64,000 nucleotides of DNA from Aquanectria penicillioides (GCA_003415625.1 PYIU01000007.1:744001-808000); one strand, 5' to 3'. Positions 48,989-61,294 are shown, counted from the first letter of the stretch. Translations and numbers: made by a program. Notes: generated by a model from the sequence alone, not told the origin.

Positions 48989-50683
48989 TTAGTTCTCCAC
49001 ACCAAGGTCTCGCCTCCACAACTTCACAGGCATCTCGCCAAGAATGTGGTTCATGGTCTCCTCACGCTGAAGCTCAAAGCCCTCGGCAAGCGCGAATTCA
49101 TATCTGTGGACAACTGAAGCAAGCACCACGGCTTGCTCAAGGTAGGAGATGTTGCGGCCAATGCAGCCTCTAGCACCGGCAGAGAAGGTAAGGAAGTAAG
49201 ACTGCAGAGCCTTGCCCTGCTCGCCCAAGAATCGGTCGGGAATGTACTTCTCGGCGTCATAATAGACTGACTCATCGCGGTGCGCAACGAGGGAAGAGAT
49301 GCTAACAGTGGTATTTCCGGGGACGTAGTAGCCCATAATGTTCAGGCCATCCTCTGGGGTCTTGCGGGCAAGGCCCTGCGGAGTCGGGGGCCACAGGCGA
49401 AGGGACTCATCAAGACAGGCCCGCAAGTAGGGAAGGTGCTTGATCTTGTCATAGGAGGCGACAAACTCATCGGGTTCAAGAACGGAGTCAATCTCCTTGC
49501 GGAGAGTGGCAAGAATCTCGGGGTGCAGAATCAACTGGTACATGACATTGGCCAAGGCGATGGCGGTGGTAACACTGCCAGCGTTCATCATGATGTTAAT
49601 CTCGGCCACGATCTCGCCCCACTCAAGGTTGTGGGGGTTGCCATTCTTGTCTTCCATTAGAGCCTGGAAAAAGTCGTCGAGCTTCTCGCCGGCGCGGTAT
49701 CGCTCAAGACGGATGTTGGCGCGGCGAAGGACAATAGAGTCCCAACCATGGCTGGACTCGGACATGCGTCGGTAGTAAGGGATGACATTGGAGACCTTGT
49801 CAAGCAGCTTGTAGTTGTCATAGCTCCAGAGAAGGTGAGCCTGCTTGCGAGCGGTAGGGTACAGACAGTTGCGGAGGTTGGTCTCAAAAAGGGTGCCGTT
49901 CTTCTCTTGAGCAACAACACGATCATGACCCTGGTCAAGGAGTCCAAGACGCTCGGAGAGACCGATATCAATAATGGCATCCAGAGAGAAGAAGTTGGTC
50001 CAGGCGCGGAAGTCGACAGTCAGTTCATCCTTGGGAGCGTACTTGGCTCCCTTGGGGAGAGGGGAAGTGCATCGCTTGTCAAACTGAGCCATCATCCTGG
50101 AGGTCTTGTCGGCAACCTTGTACTCCCATCGCTCGAGGTTCTTGAGAGCGTAAGCGGAAGAGAGAACCTTTCTCTTTCTAGCATGGTCGGGCTTGTCGAC
50201 AACATCGGCCAGGTGATAATGAGAACCGGCAGTCAAGGAGTAGGACTCGTCCTTGATGCAAGGGGTACCGTGGCCATAGATATCTTTGATAGCCTTGACG
50301 CTGCCAAAAGATAGAGAGTTGGTACCGGTTCGGAGAACAGGCTCCTTCTTGTGGAGTTGAGCAAGATGGCTAGAGCGGGCTCCCTTCTGGGCGACAAGCA
50401 TGAAGGGTATGTTGGACATTCCGGAGAATGTGGACATGTTGGGGAAGCGTCGTAGGCCTAGCGGGATTTGTTTGAGTTAGTGAAAGTGAATGGCAGCGAG
50501 CAAAAACGAACAAGGAGGAAGAGGCGGAAAGAAAGGCATGATAAAAAAGACAATGAAGATGGAAGACTCACCCTTGGGATCTCTGATGTAAACAACAAAT
50601 GGGTAGATGACCAAGTAGGCAAAGAGCAAAAGGGCTACACCAACAGCGTAGGGCGCATTGCCCAAGACTGCGATAGACTCCAT
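48989..50683 (-). CDS. Cytochrome P450, benzoate-4-monooxygenase-like
   Basis: Exons 50683-50572 and 50457-48989 (114-nt intron) give 526 residues. The first exon is an ER signal anchor (YAVGVALLLFAYLVIYPFVV). The heme loop FSAGARGCIGRN has Cys469, and ExxR is E388-R391 (ESLRLWP). The I-helix reads NAGSVTTA, with Val where most P450s have Asp or Glu before the Thr. Overall it resembles fungal benzoate p-hydroxylases (CYP53-type), but the subfamily is not certain. The partner reductase gene is 5 kb away. Reaction expected: NADPH/O2-dependent hydroxylation of a small aromatic acid. Confidence 0.9.
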
Positions 50684-51471
50684 TTTGGCAGAGGGCGATA
50701 TCGCCACAGGGGACGAATGGGATAAAGAAAAGAAGATTCAAAGATGAAATAGTTGAGACAGAAACAGGAATAAAAAAAACAATTCGACACGAGACAGCAG
50801 TGACGCTGTATAGAAGCGATGGGCTTCGGGAAGAGGAGTGAAGGGAATGGCTCTGGTGCACTGGAGGCAGAAGCGAGGAGGTACGATTCATTCGCGTCTT
50901 ATATCCCATCAGCATCGACCAGAATTGCTTTCTTGGTATTTTCTCCCATCCGTCATTCCCCATCCCACCATTCCCTTTCTTCGCACGATGGCGAGGCAAA
51001 TGTCACATGGAGCGACAGGAAACGAACGCCCATCGAAGGGACGCCAGATTCGGCAAGGATTAAGCGACGCTAGCAACTTCGCAGATCGGTAATTGGGCTC
51101 CCCCGCATCGACAGCCCCAGATGCACGAACCAGATGAAGCAAAGACGCAGAGACGAGCGCAACGAGCGTTGCTAGGCCTTCTCTCCGCACAACCCCGCCT
51201 CCGCGCGCCAGTCAGGGCCCGGTCTGGCAGGGAAGACACAATTTCCTTGCGAGTCGAAAAAGGGATATAAACCGCGAGACTTCCCCCCCCCGCCCTGGGG
51301 GATGCAGCCGACCCGCTTCTTACACACCCCCAGCTCAGCGCCTCAAGGAATCCCACGGCATCCCGATACCACAGCAGCGTCCCACAGCGCCTGAGACCCA
51401 GAGAGCGGACCGCAGCCAGAGCAATCGCAACTCTCCGGTTTCTGTCTGCACCGCATGATACATGATACGGA
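50684..51471. promoter_or_regulatory. Divergent promoter, P450 and regulator
   Basis: A 788-bp region between divergent starts. A TATA-like element read on the minus strand (GGATATAAGAC, about 50894-50904) lies 210 bp from the P450 start. No coding sequence was seen. Confidence 0.4.
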
Positions 51472-53946
51472 ATGCCGCCGACCGGCCCAAGACGCCCTGG
51501 ATGCGAGGTGACTGCGTTTCCACTTTCCGTTCAGGGCCTATAGAACGTGTCAAGCTAATACATCTCGAAGAACTGCCGTGCAAGGCAAGTAGCAGCCGGA
51601 GATTCCCTCTCCCGTCCCCCTCCCCCCAGCACAGCCCAGCCCAACCGGCACCCGGCGCAGAAATGTGACGGATCGTATCGTGAACCCTTGCTCACATGAC
51701 TGCTGTTTTCTCCAGACATCTCAAGTGTAAGTTGCATGCGTGCGCGGCGTCCCAACGTGTCGGGTTCATTGGCTGACTTGTCCATCTCATCTCTCCATGG
51801 TGCAGGCGACGGCGACAAACCCTGTGCCCAGTGTGTTAAGAAGAGAATCCAGTGCACCAGGAGTCTAAGGGTCCGGTTTCGTCATAACTCCCATTCGAGG
51901 TGCGATCCCCTTGATCCTGCGCCCCTTTCATTCTGCTCCTTTCCTTACGTGGTTTCTTGCCCCCATGTCCTGGCCTCCTCACAGCCCGCGCTGACCTGTC
52001 CGTTTCTACAGCGGGTCGCACCCCGAGTTCTCCGACACCCAGGTTTGGTGCAAAACCTCCGGGAAAAGGCTCAAGTTTCTAGACCAGAGTCTTGAGGTCG
52101 CGAGGTACTACGAGGATGACTCTGACACTGACGAAGATTTGCGCCGCCAGCCTGCAGCCCGCAGACGTGGATCAAGTCCGCCACGTCCTGGAGGTGCCGA
52201 GGACCCTGCCAAGGCACTAAAGCCTGCCGTATGGGGTTCTGAGCATCTCCCTATGAGAAACGCCGATGAGGGAGCCATCTCGACCTCTCCCTCGGGGTTT
52301 CTAGTCGCTCCGGCAGACACCCCAAGATTGGGCTTGGACGCATCCCAAAGATCAGACCACTTTCCATCCGTAACGACTCCCCCTTCGTTGCACCGGGGCC
52401 AAGCCGGCGGCCAACCGTACACTGATCACCGGAACTATTCATTTGAAAACCGCAGCACGCTGAGCCCGTACTCGGTTCTGCAATATGGCTCTTCTCCGCG
52501 CCTCGAAGTCGCAGGCGCCCCCCTAAATGAGCGCGGCAAGGCCGAGCTTTTCCGCTATTTTGTGAAAAACATTGGTCCCGCGTTTGACTCCTATGACCCT
52601 AACAAGTACTTCACGGAGCGGATACCATCCCAAGCTACCCTGAGTTTGCCGCTGCTCGAGTTGATCCTCACGGTCTCTGCCTGGCATTCCCGTGCCGCCA
52701 GAGCAGAGCCCCGAGGATCGGCAAAACTAGAAGTCAACCTAAACCAGCTGGTATTGACTGGCATACACGGTGATGCCTTAGATGTTGCTTTATTATTACA
52801 GCAGTTTTTGCTGAATATGGATGGTAAGAAATCCTCCTTCGCCCATTGGGGTCTTCACCAGTGTTCTGGACCACTTCCACACTATTGTCCGGCTTTAACC
52901 GGAATTTCCAATCTCGGCCGTTCAATGCCATGAGTCTCCCGTCTAATTGCGTTTATTCTCTCATCTAGGTACCACATCAGAGTCCATTGTTTCTAAATAT
53001 ACCCTCCCTGAACTCCAGGCACCCCCTCTCGCCTCACGACCATTAGAGACTTTCCGCGACGACATATTGTGGGCCAGATTGAGACAAGAGCTATTCCTAG
53101 CGGTCTTGAACCAAACGCCACTCAGCATGAATGTAGACCGGTCTAGGCTCGAGCATATTACGCGGACAAGAGATGATCGTGCTAGAGCAAACAAGATGCT
53201 CGTCGAGCTTATGGACACGGTTCAGTACTGCTTTGGAGATAACAAGAATACATCAACATTTGACCGGCTACTAGAGGCCTCGTCAACATGGATGATGACT
53301 AACCCATCCTCATTTACACCCGTCATGATACGCCGTCGGCAACCCGGGGAAGTGTTTCCCGAGATCTGGCTTTTGAATGATTGCGTTGCTGCCGGGCTTC
53401 AATACTTTCACCTTACTAGAATCTTGCTTGTTGTACACGATCCGAGAGTGCCCCAACTATGCAAGGCTCGAAAGAAGGCTTCTCGTTGGATTGAAGTAAG
53501 TTGGGAAAAACCTTTTCACGACCGGATTTCTTGTTTCCCAACAGCATGCTAACCCCGGTTACAGGTCCAAACAAAAAACGATCTCGAAATTATATGCGGG
53601 ATTGCGGATTCGATCAGCGACATAAACCCGTTGCACATGTGAGCATTACCGTGCACCCACCTGCAGATGCGTCATTAATCCCCTGTTCAGAACTGCATGC
53701 ATGGCCATCTCGTTGGTAGGAGATCGGTTTACAAACCCAGACCAACAACACGCCCTCTTCGACATGCTCATTAAAACAACCAACAAGTATGGGTTATCAA
53801 CAGAAACCGCGTAAGTGGCTTCATCTCATTTCTATTAAACAAGTAATGAAGTATTCCAAAATGCCTGACACTGAATTTGTAGACAAAAACACTTATTAGA
53901 GTCATGGGGCTGGTCACCTAGAGAAACAAGGATACGATCTATGTAG
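51472..53946 (+). CDS. Zn2Cys6 transcription factor in nine exons, two of them microexons
   Basis: Exons 51472-51507, 51571-51584, 51716-51726, 51806-51899, 52012-52823, 52969-53495, 53565-53638, 53691-53810 and 53883-53946 sum to 583 codons plus stop with phases consistent throughout. The zinc cluster appears only when the 36-, 14- and 11-nt exons are joined: C11, C14, C21, C27, C30, C37 (CENCRARHLKCDGDKPCAQC then VKKRIQC). The second intron is GC-AG (AAG|gcaagt). Residues 53 onward are the fungal TF region (Fungal_trans). Exons 4-9 are strong; the first three rest on motif and phase. It lies between the divergent P450 and the convergent P450 reductase. Confidence 0.8.
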
Positions 53947-53985
53947 CATTGTACTATTATAACCAATTCATACATATCTACATTT

Positions 53986-56173
53986 TCATCCCCAAACATC
54001 CTCCTGCCACTTTCGGCCACGCTTCATGCCAGCAGCCCAATCTTGGGCCTGTACCTTGGACCATCCCTTCTTCTCTCCAATCATGGAGCTAAGAGTCTTG
54101 CCAATCTCCCGAGCCATGCTAGCTCTACCACAAATGTAAAGCGTGGCATCTTCATCAAGGAGGCGCAACACATCGCTTCCCTCAAGTTTCATCTTCTCTT
54201 GCACATAGAGCTTGGGCTGCCCCTTGACTCGAGAGAAGGCAGTCAGGATTCGGAGCTTGCCCTCTGATTCCTTCTCCATCTGCTCCAACTCGGACTTGTA
54301 AATGTAGTCCTCGTCAGGGTGGCGGCATCCAAAGAAGAGAACCATCTCTCCAATCTTTCGGCCCATGGACTTGAGTCGGAGTCGCTCAGCGATGAAGGCT
54401 CGGAATGGAGCAATACCAGTACCAGCGGCTGCCATGATCAGAGGGGTTGAAGCCAATGCAGGCAACTTGAAAGTTGAGCGTCGAAGCTGAGCGAAGATTT
54501 TAGCTCCCTCGAGAGCTTGAGAAGGGCCGTCAAGCTCGTATGAAAGACCTTGAGGATGGGGTCGGTTGTTAGAGTTCATGGAGTCGGAAAGACCCAGGAG
54601 GTAGTTGGTAGTAACACCGGGAATCGATGCACCATTCTCTCCAGACAACTCAGTGTTGGAAACCAAGGCAGTCACGGCAGCAACTCGAGGAGACAAGACG
54701 CTGGAAGATGAAATGGAGTAGTATCGGGGCCGTGTCCGCGGCAGAGTCTCGACAAGGTAAGAAAGCGGAATAGCAGACCACACAGCTCCGTCAGCAGCTG
54801 AAGCCATCCCGAGTAGTCGTCCGAGAGTGACGTGCTCACGAGCCAGGAAAGCCGAGTAAGCTTCCTTGGACTGATACAGGTCTGCGAGGAACCTCTTGGC
54901 ATTCTCAGATGGAGCAAACTCGATCAAACTAGAAACTGTCTCTCGGGACACGGCAGAGCAAATTTCCACATAGTAGCGGAAGAGGGCAGTGATTGTAGTT
55001 GGAGTTGGGACGGGAATGCTAACCGCTGAATCCAGCGATCTGAAAGAGAGGGGCACGTTGCGGCGCTCGGAGAGGCCCAGCACGCTAATGAGGCGCTCCA
55101 CCTCCTGATCGGGATTGATGGGGAAGATGGCAATGTGGTCTCCAGTTTTGTAGGTCCACTCGGGATGATCATGGAGATCCACATCCATGTGGAGGCAGTT
55201 TCTGGTGGTTGAGTTGAACAGCTCGTATGAACGCTGGATCTTAACGGAGCCAATCGAGGTCTCGCCGTTGGCTGTCTTGTGGGTCATTGGCTCTCCGTGG
55301 AAGAGGTCGATGATGTCAAGAGATTCATCGTGGAATGCCTCAATTATTGGCTCATACTTGGCTGGCTGCTCCTCCAGGTTGAGCTCCTTGCGGCAGAAAG
55401 CATAGAGCTCGTTTTTCCAGGCGAGGAAGTCTTCCTCGGTGGAGCCTTGAGCGTCGTCGGCCCTTCCAACAGGGAGCATAGTTGAGGCGCCAGCCTTGGC
55501 CAGAGACTCGTGAACGAGGTCGACGACGCGGTTGTAGTACTGGTAGTTGCTGTTCCCAAGACCAAACGCAGCGTAGCGCAACTGCTGCAAGGGAGTCTCC
55601 TTGAGCTTCGTGGCCCATTCCCAGAATTGAGCGGCATTGTCGCTGGGGTCGCCTTCTCCGTAGGTGGAGAGGATGAAAATGACAACTTTTGAGGTGGGGA
55701 TCAGGGCAATGGTCTCGGGGTCAAAGTCGGAGAGATCAGCGGCCATTGCATCCAGACGGAAGCGTTGGCCGAGCTCTCGAACCAGGCGGTTGGCGAATCC
55801 TTCGCCGGTACCAGACTGGGAGCCCCAGAAGACAACAGCTTGCTTGCCCTAATGAAGATGTTAGCAAAAGTTTCATAATATGATTATTAAAAAAAAAATC
55901 AAATTCACATACCAATTCTTCCATTCTCTCAGCAATGTTCCGGGTGGTCTGAGCTGCCTGGGTCGCCCCATCGGCTTGCTGTGGCCGCTCGTACCAGATG
56001 TAATTGTAGGGATCGGGTCGACCCCAAATCTGGTCAATGACGAAATAAGCACCGGAAGCCAGACCAACAGAGGCCAGGGCGACGGCGTCAAAATAGGAGT
56101 TTGGAGCGATGCGACCAAGCATCTGGCCAATACCGTCAAGGTAGGCCTCCCGAGGCAGGGAGCTCATGGCCAT
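53986..56173 (-). CDS. CPR: NADPH-cytochrome P450 reductase
   Basis: Exons 56173-55913 and 55848-53986 (64-nt intron) give 707 residues. Order: a hydrophobic N-terminal segment (YFDAVALASVGLASGAYFVI) for ER anchoring, flavodoxin-like FMN domain (VFWGSQSGTGEGFANRL, STYGEGDPSDNA), FAD domain (RPRYYSISSSS), NADPH domain (AAGTGIAPFRAF, CRHPDEDYIYKSE) and terminal DVWG with the stacking Trp. It supplies electrons from NADPH to ER P450s, including the one at 49 kb. A second ATG (56167) is almost equivalent. The gene ends 40 bp from the stop of the convergent regulator. Confidence 0.96.
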
Positions 56174-56664
56174 CTCGAGCACGGCGAAAGGCAGCAGCAA
56201 CAATAGTTGAGGATTAACTCGGAAGAAGTGGTAGAGTTCAAGAGATGGACTGATGCTTGGCGTAGGTGGGATGATTCTGACGGGCAAAAAGTGGTAGATG
56301 TGCTGGGGTGCACTTGGCCTTGGACGTCGACGTCAAGATATACGCTGTTGGAGACGGACATGTTCCCGGCGAGTGGGAAAAGCTGGGGTTTGGGGGGAGT
56401 GTGGGGAAACCATGAATTGTCCCAGGATGGAAATGGACAGACTAGGAAAGTCACCACTGGAACCGAGAAAGGCAAGGACAGGGGCTGGCTGCTTGGGCTG
56501 CTTGGGTTGCATTGCGGGACTTGGGAATATTCGGCGAAGTGTGCCCGCTTGGCCCATGAGGCAAGAAATCCCGTGGCTTCCCCACACCCACTTTTTTTTG
56601 TTTTTCTCGACCTTTGTTGGAGTCGTCGGCCGGGGCGAAGCGACTCAATCACGGCTGCACTAAA
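56174..56664. other. Intergenic, P450 reductase promoter
   Basis: About 490 bp between the reductase start and the 3' end of the next minus-strand gene. Long GC-driven frames here are not supported. Confidence 0.45.
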
Positions 56665-58488
56665 CTAAGCATGACGATTACCTACTTGGTATCTTTCTAG
56701 CCTCGGGACCCCAGACCCCAGACCCCAGACCCCAGACTGGGCCTGCGGAGCCGGATGCTGCTCGTCGCTGCCGTGCGGAGAAATGGCATCTTTCCCCGGG
56801 CTCCGCCTCCCATGCTGCCACTGTTCGCGTAGCTTGTCCGCCAAGCCCTGCGTGGGCCATCCCATGGTCGCCGTCATGTTTCGCAGAAACTCGAGAACCT
56901 CTTGATGCTCGCGTTCGTCCCTCAGGAACCCTCCACCTGAGTCAGACGGTGTCAGCTTGGCGCAGGCACGTCGTCGCCACTAGAGCTGTCTAGACTTACA
57001 GGCATGCAACGTGTGGTGTGCTGTGAAATTGATGGTAGCGTCGCCTGGGTTGCTGACGGCCAGGCCCAGCAGAATTCGGAGAGACTCGCGAACGCGATCC
57101 TGTAGAATCCTGTTAGGAAACGGTTTCCCAATGTTTTGAGATAGGCATGGACCACACACCTGTGCGAGTGTCCGATGGCGAAAAGCTTCAAAGCTCGGCT
57201 TCCACAACGACGGGTGAAATATATCGAGGATGATTCGCGCAAGGTAATAATGCTGATACCCCAAAACTAAACACCAAAGTCAGCATCGCCGCACGAGCTC
57301 GATATTGAATCTTGGAAACCATCAAGTCCTACCCTGCACTCGCCTAGGCATCCACAAAGTGGGGAATGCCGAGTCAACGTCGGTTCCAATTGCCGATGAC
57401 TCGGATGAAAGAAATCTCCACGGCGTCGAGTGATACCAGCTCTTCATGTCACGGTCTAGTTCCACCCAATCTTCAATGTTGAGGTTTGAATCTGGTCCTC
57501 GAGCATATGATATTATCCGACCACAGAGAAACACTGCCCTGTTTGCTAGTGAATGATCACTCGTATCAATGAAGGCCTGTGAATTCTTGTAGCTGTCCAA
57601 GTTTATCCGCAATGGTAATGATTTCGTCAGGCACACGTATAGGTCCTGTCGAAGCACCACCCAGCTTGCAGCTTCTCCGAGCCCTCCCCGAGCCACAAAT
57701 CGGGATTCGGAGTTGAGGAGCCTCGAGCTCCCGGTGAGATGGGTGTTCACATCGCCCTCTGATTCCCCAAGTCAAGTTCAGTCAGCCATTTGTCACTGGT
57801 TCCCCTCTCGCCGATACGTACCAAACATCTCCTCATATGAACGCAGTATCACAATCCCCGCCAAGACATTTTCATTCAAGGCTTCGCTTGGGTTGTCGAA
57901 AATGGGGATAAGAATCCGCAGCGCGTGGCTGTAATAGGAGCTGTGGCTGTCGTCGTCGCTGCCCTGTGTTAGGCTCAACTGGCGTGAGGAGTAGGCCAGG
58001 ATGGCATAGGCCAATAGGGGGAGGTGATGAGCGCGCTTTGGGACTTCGATGCTGAAGTGGCGTGCCGGATCGCAGGTGTCGAACTAGGATTTGAAGTTGT
58101 TACTTCGGAGTTCCAACCGGTGGGGGGCGCGTGAGGGGGACGATACCCATGATCCCAAGTTCTGTATGTAATGCATGAAGTAATTGGCCTCCTTGCGCGT
58201 GTTCAAGGGTGCTCCAAATCCAAACTGGACAACGGGTGGAGGCGGTGGGCAGGCCGCGGCCGCAGCTCCCTCAGAGCTACAAGAATGGTCAGATGGCCGA
58301 ACTGGCATGAGAAAGCTCAGACCTCGGACGAAAAGTCCAGGCCTGGCTGGGTTCAGAGGCAATCAATCTTGAATCACGTACCTCTCCCTCTCGTTATTGT
58401 TGTCGTCGTCGTCGACCGTCGATTCGCTTGCCACGGGCAGCAGGGATGGAAGAGGCCCGGCCCAGCCCAAGCTGAACGAGCCCGCCAT
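56665..58488 (-). CDS. Fungal-specific TF-domain protein without zinc cluster
   Basis: Seven exons (58488-58382, 58276-58147, 58083-57822, 57758-57333, 57266-57160, 57099-57000, 56936-56665) sum to 467 codons plus stop, with phases consistent at each join. A 45-residue Asp/Asn/Pro-rich start is followed by GAPLNTRKEANYFMHYIQNLGSWFD, DPARHFSIEVPKRA and AYAILAYSSRQLS, the opening of the fungal TF homology domain. No Cys-rich cluster precedes it in any frame of the first exons. A CCCCAGA heptamer tandem repeat lies in the last exon (56703-56735). It may act as a co-regulator or be a regulator that lost its DNA-binding part. Confidence 0.75.
56703..56735. repeat. CCCCAGA heptamer tandem repeat inside a coding exon
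   Basis: About four copies of a 7-bp unit (CCCCAGA), perfect. It lies in the last exon of the zinc-less regulator. Seven is not a multiple of three, so gain or loss of one unit shifts the reading frame of the C-terminus. Confidence 0.8.
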
Positions 58489-59229
58489 GGCCTATAGCGG
58501 TGACGTTCGTTGACGACGGTCTTGGAGTTGCCGGGTTGGAGATGATAAGAAAGTAGGGGATCCTCTCGGAGAGACTGGCACAGGCACGAGTTGCGGGCTC
58601 GCGGGCATGCGGGCAGCGTGGGCAGTGGGCGTGGCCCGGCTGAGGCGACTGTTTATCCGCCAACGTTGTATCAAGGCGTCCCCGTTGGCACCAACTCCCC
58701 GCAGCCCAAGGTGACAGCTTCACGAGCACGGACACGGAACGACTTGAAGCTGGTGATTTTGCGTCACGCACGGGCGACGACAACGGGTCCGTCTTCCTTT
58801 TGAACCCCAAGGAGTAATATTCAGCGCAACTCACTCCGCGCGATTCGACGGCTACCCCGCATGCGTACCCGCGCCATCCCCAGACTGACTCCACCCCCGT
58901 AAAATGAAGCCAGTCTAGCGTTACCCCAGACATGGTGTCCTACTAACTAGTCAGTCGAAAGCCCTAGCTGGCGGGCAGCGCTGGGAGAGGCATAGTTTCG
59001 GTCTGAAACTACCCAGTCAAATTCCTGATGATTCCATCCCGAGCGTCACCCCAAATACCGAGTATATAACATGGCCGTTGCCGCCTCCCCATCTGTCCGC
59101 ATTCGAGCCCACAGCAGCCATCAGGTCAGATCCAGAAGACCTCAAACACCTCAGACATTGTTCTCGGTTCATTTTTTTAAACATCTTTTTACTCTTTGAA
59201 CTTCTTACCTTGCGCTACCGCCCTTCAAA
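58489..59229. promoter_or_regulatory. Divergent promoter, regulator and inositol/sugar transporter
   Basis: 741 bp. TATATAAC at 59063-59070 lies about 160 bp before the transporter ATG, followed by a CT-rich leader. Nothing coding was seen. Confidence 0.5.
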
Positions 59230-61061
59230 ATGACTCACCGTGCCGCCGACGAGCACCAGGATGCTCCAAGCACCAAGGAGGAGGGCTTCTTGGGGAAGTC
59301 CTCCGAGAGCTGCGAGCATCTCGAAGAATTCCACGGCACCACCACCGAGTTTGACGATTCAATTGAAGAGACCAAGCCCTCCAGAGCAGTCTGGCTCATT
59401 ACTTTCACCGTCGCCATGGGTGGCTTCCTGTTTGGTAACTAACCACCGACCACTATGAAAAGAAAACCGCACAGATTATTCTAACAGGGCTTCAGGCTAC
59501 GACACTGGTGTCATTTCTGCAGTCCTGGTCACTATTGGCGATGATTTGGGCCACGAGCTCGACTCCAAGGAGCAGGAACTCGTTACCTCCTTGACCTCAG
59601 GTGGCGCCCTTATTGGTGCTCTTATTGCTGGTCTCCCAGCCGACAAGTTTGGCCGAAAGCTCGGCATCTACATTGGTTGCGCCCTTTTCCTCCTCGGATC
59701 CATCATTCAAGCTGCATCCTTCAGCCTTGTCCAGATGTCCGTTGGTCGATTCGTTGTTGGTCTCGGAGTCGGTTCCGCTGCCATGATCATTGTAAGCCAT
59801 AATTTTGAAATTGAAACCCCGCGCAATTCTAACTGACTGTTAGCCCCTTTACATCGGAGAGTTGGCCCCGGCCAAGTACCGAGGCCGCATGATCGCCTTC
59901 GACAACATGAGCGTCACCTTTGGCCAGCTCATTTCTTACGCTTTTGGTGCTGCCCTGACCGATGCTGCCCATGGCTGGCGATGGATGGTGGCGATTGGTG
60001 GAGTTCCTCCCATCATTCTCGCCTGCCTGCTTCCCATGTGCCCTGAATCGCCCCGCCAGCTCATCGCTCACGGCAAGACCGAAGAAGCCAGGAAGGCCAT
60101 TGCCAAGGTCTACTCCAACGCAACTGAGGAGCAGCTCAAGGCTAAGATGGACAAGCTCACCTGGACTGTTGAGGTTGAGTCTCAGATCGCTGGCAAGTCG
60201 CTCTGGTGGCAGTTCAAGCAGCTTCACTGCGTGGGTTCCAACCTGCGAGCTCTCACCGTGGCCTGTGCTGTTATGGCTAGTAAGTCATCCTTGCAGCGTT
60301 TCCCCTAAGATAGGGCGGTTTAATTAACCTCGAAAACAGTCTCCCAGCTCGGTGGATTCAACACTCTCATGTACTACTCTGCCACTCTCTTCTCCCTGGT
60401 TGGTTTCAACAAGCCCACTGCGGTCGCTATCGTTGTCGGCGGAACCAACTTTGTCTTCAGCTTTGTGAACCTTTTCCTCGTTGATAAGCTCGGTCGACGA
60501 ATCATTTTACTTGTTACCGTCTTTGGCATGGTAAGCTAATTTGATTCTCCACGGTATTGGCTTCGCCAAGCTAACTTCATGCTCTAGGCCATGGCCCTGG
60601 TTATTGCTGCTGTCGCATTCCACTACATTCCTATTTCCAAGGATCTCGTTCTCGAGTCGGAATCCGTCAACTGGGCTGGTATTCTTGTTTTGGTTACCAT
60701 CATCTTCTACGTCGCTTGCTTCTCGTCCGGAGTTGCCACCATTGCCTGGATCGGAACCGAGTTGCTCCCGCTTGAGGTTCGTGCCCTGGGAACCATGATG
60801 AACACCGTCACCTGCTGGGGCTGCAACATCATCATCGCCTCTACCTTCCTATCTATGATGAAGGGAATGACCCCTAGTGGCGCATTCGGATTCTACGCTG
60901 CCATCTGCTTCTCTGGCTGGCTGTTTGTTCTGTTCCTGTTCCCTGAGGCCAAGGGTCTTGCGCTTGAAGACATCCGTGCTATCTTTGAGAATGGTTTCAA
61001 CGTCAAATTGTCCAAGCAGATGCAGCGTGACTTGAAGGCGAAGAAGCAGAGCAAGGCTTAA
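59230..61061 (+). CDS. MFS sugar transporter, myo-inositol type
   Basis: Five exons (59230-59434, 59496-59791, 59844-60279, 60340-60530, 60588-61061) give 533 residues. The sequence has the sugar-porter marks: FLFGYDTGVISAVL in helix 1, DKFGRKLG, YIGELAPAKYRGRM, PESPRQL, QLGGFNTLMYYSATLF and GTELLPLEVRALG, FLFPEAKGLALEDI. The motifs fit fungal inositol transporters (ITR family) rather than hexose carriers, as the GVISAVLVTIGDDLG start suggests. N- and C-termini are cytosolic. The gene is complete and convergent with the AA9 gene. Confidence 0.93.
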
Positions 61062-61294
61062 GGAGGGCTTTTCTCGGCACCAGACAAAGCTCAAGTATTG
61101 ACATATTGGGTTGAGGATATTGGAAAATCAACGGAGACCGCCTTCAGATCTGTCAATTAACCTGATGCATAGTATATATGAATAGTTCTAAACGTCCCTA
61201 TCCACAAATGTGAAAAGCTTATACATTCCCAGCCTATTACCAAAATAGTATCCCATAATGGCGAAGATTCCAATTTGCCAATGTGCTTGGTCCC

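Noticed and set aside
49748..50314. Plus-strand frame of 188 codons opposite the P450
   Set aside because: Antisense shadow of a well-defined P450 exon.
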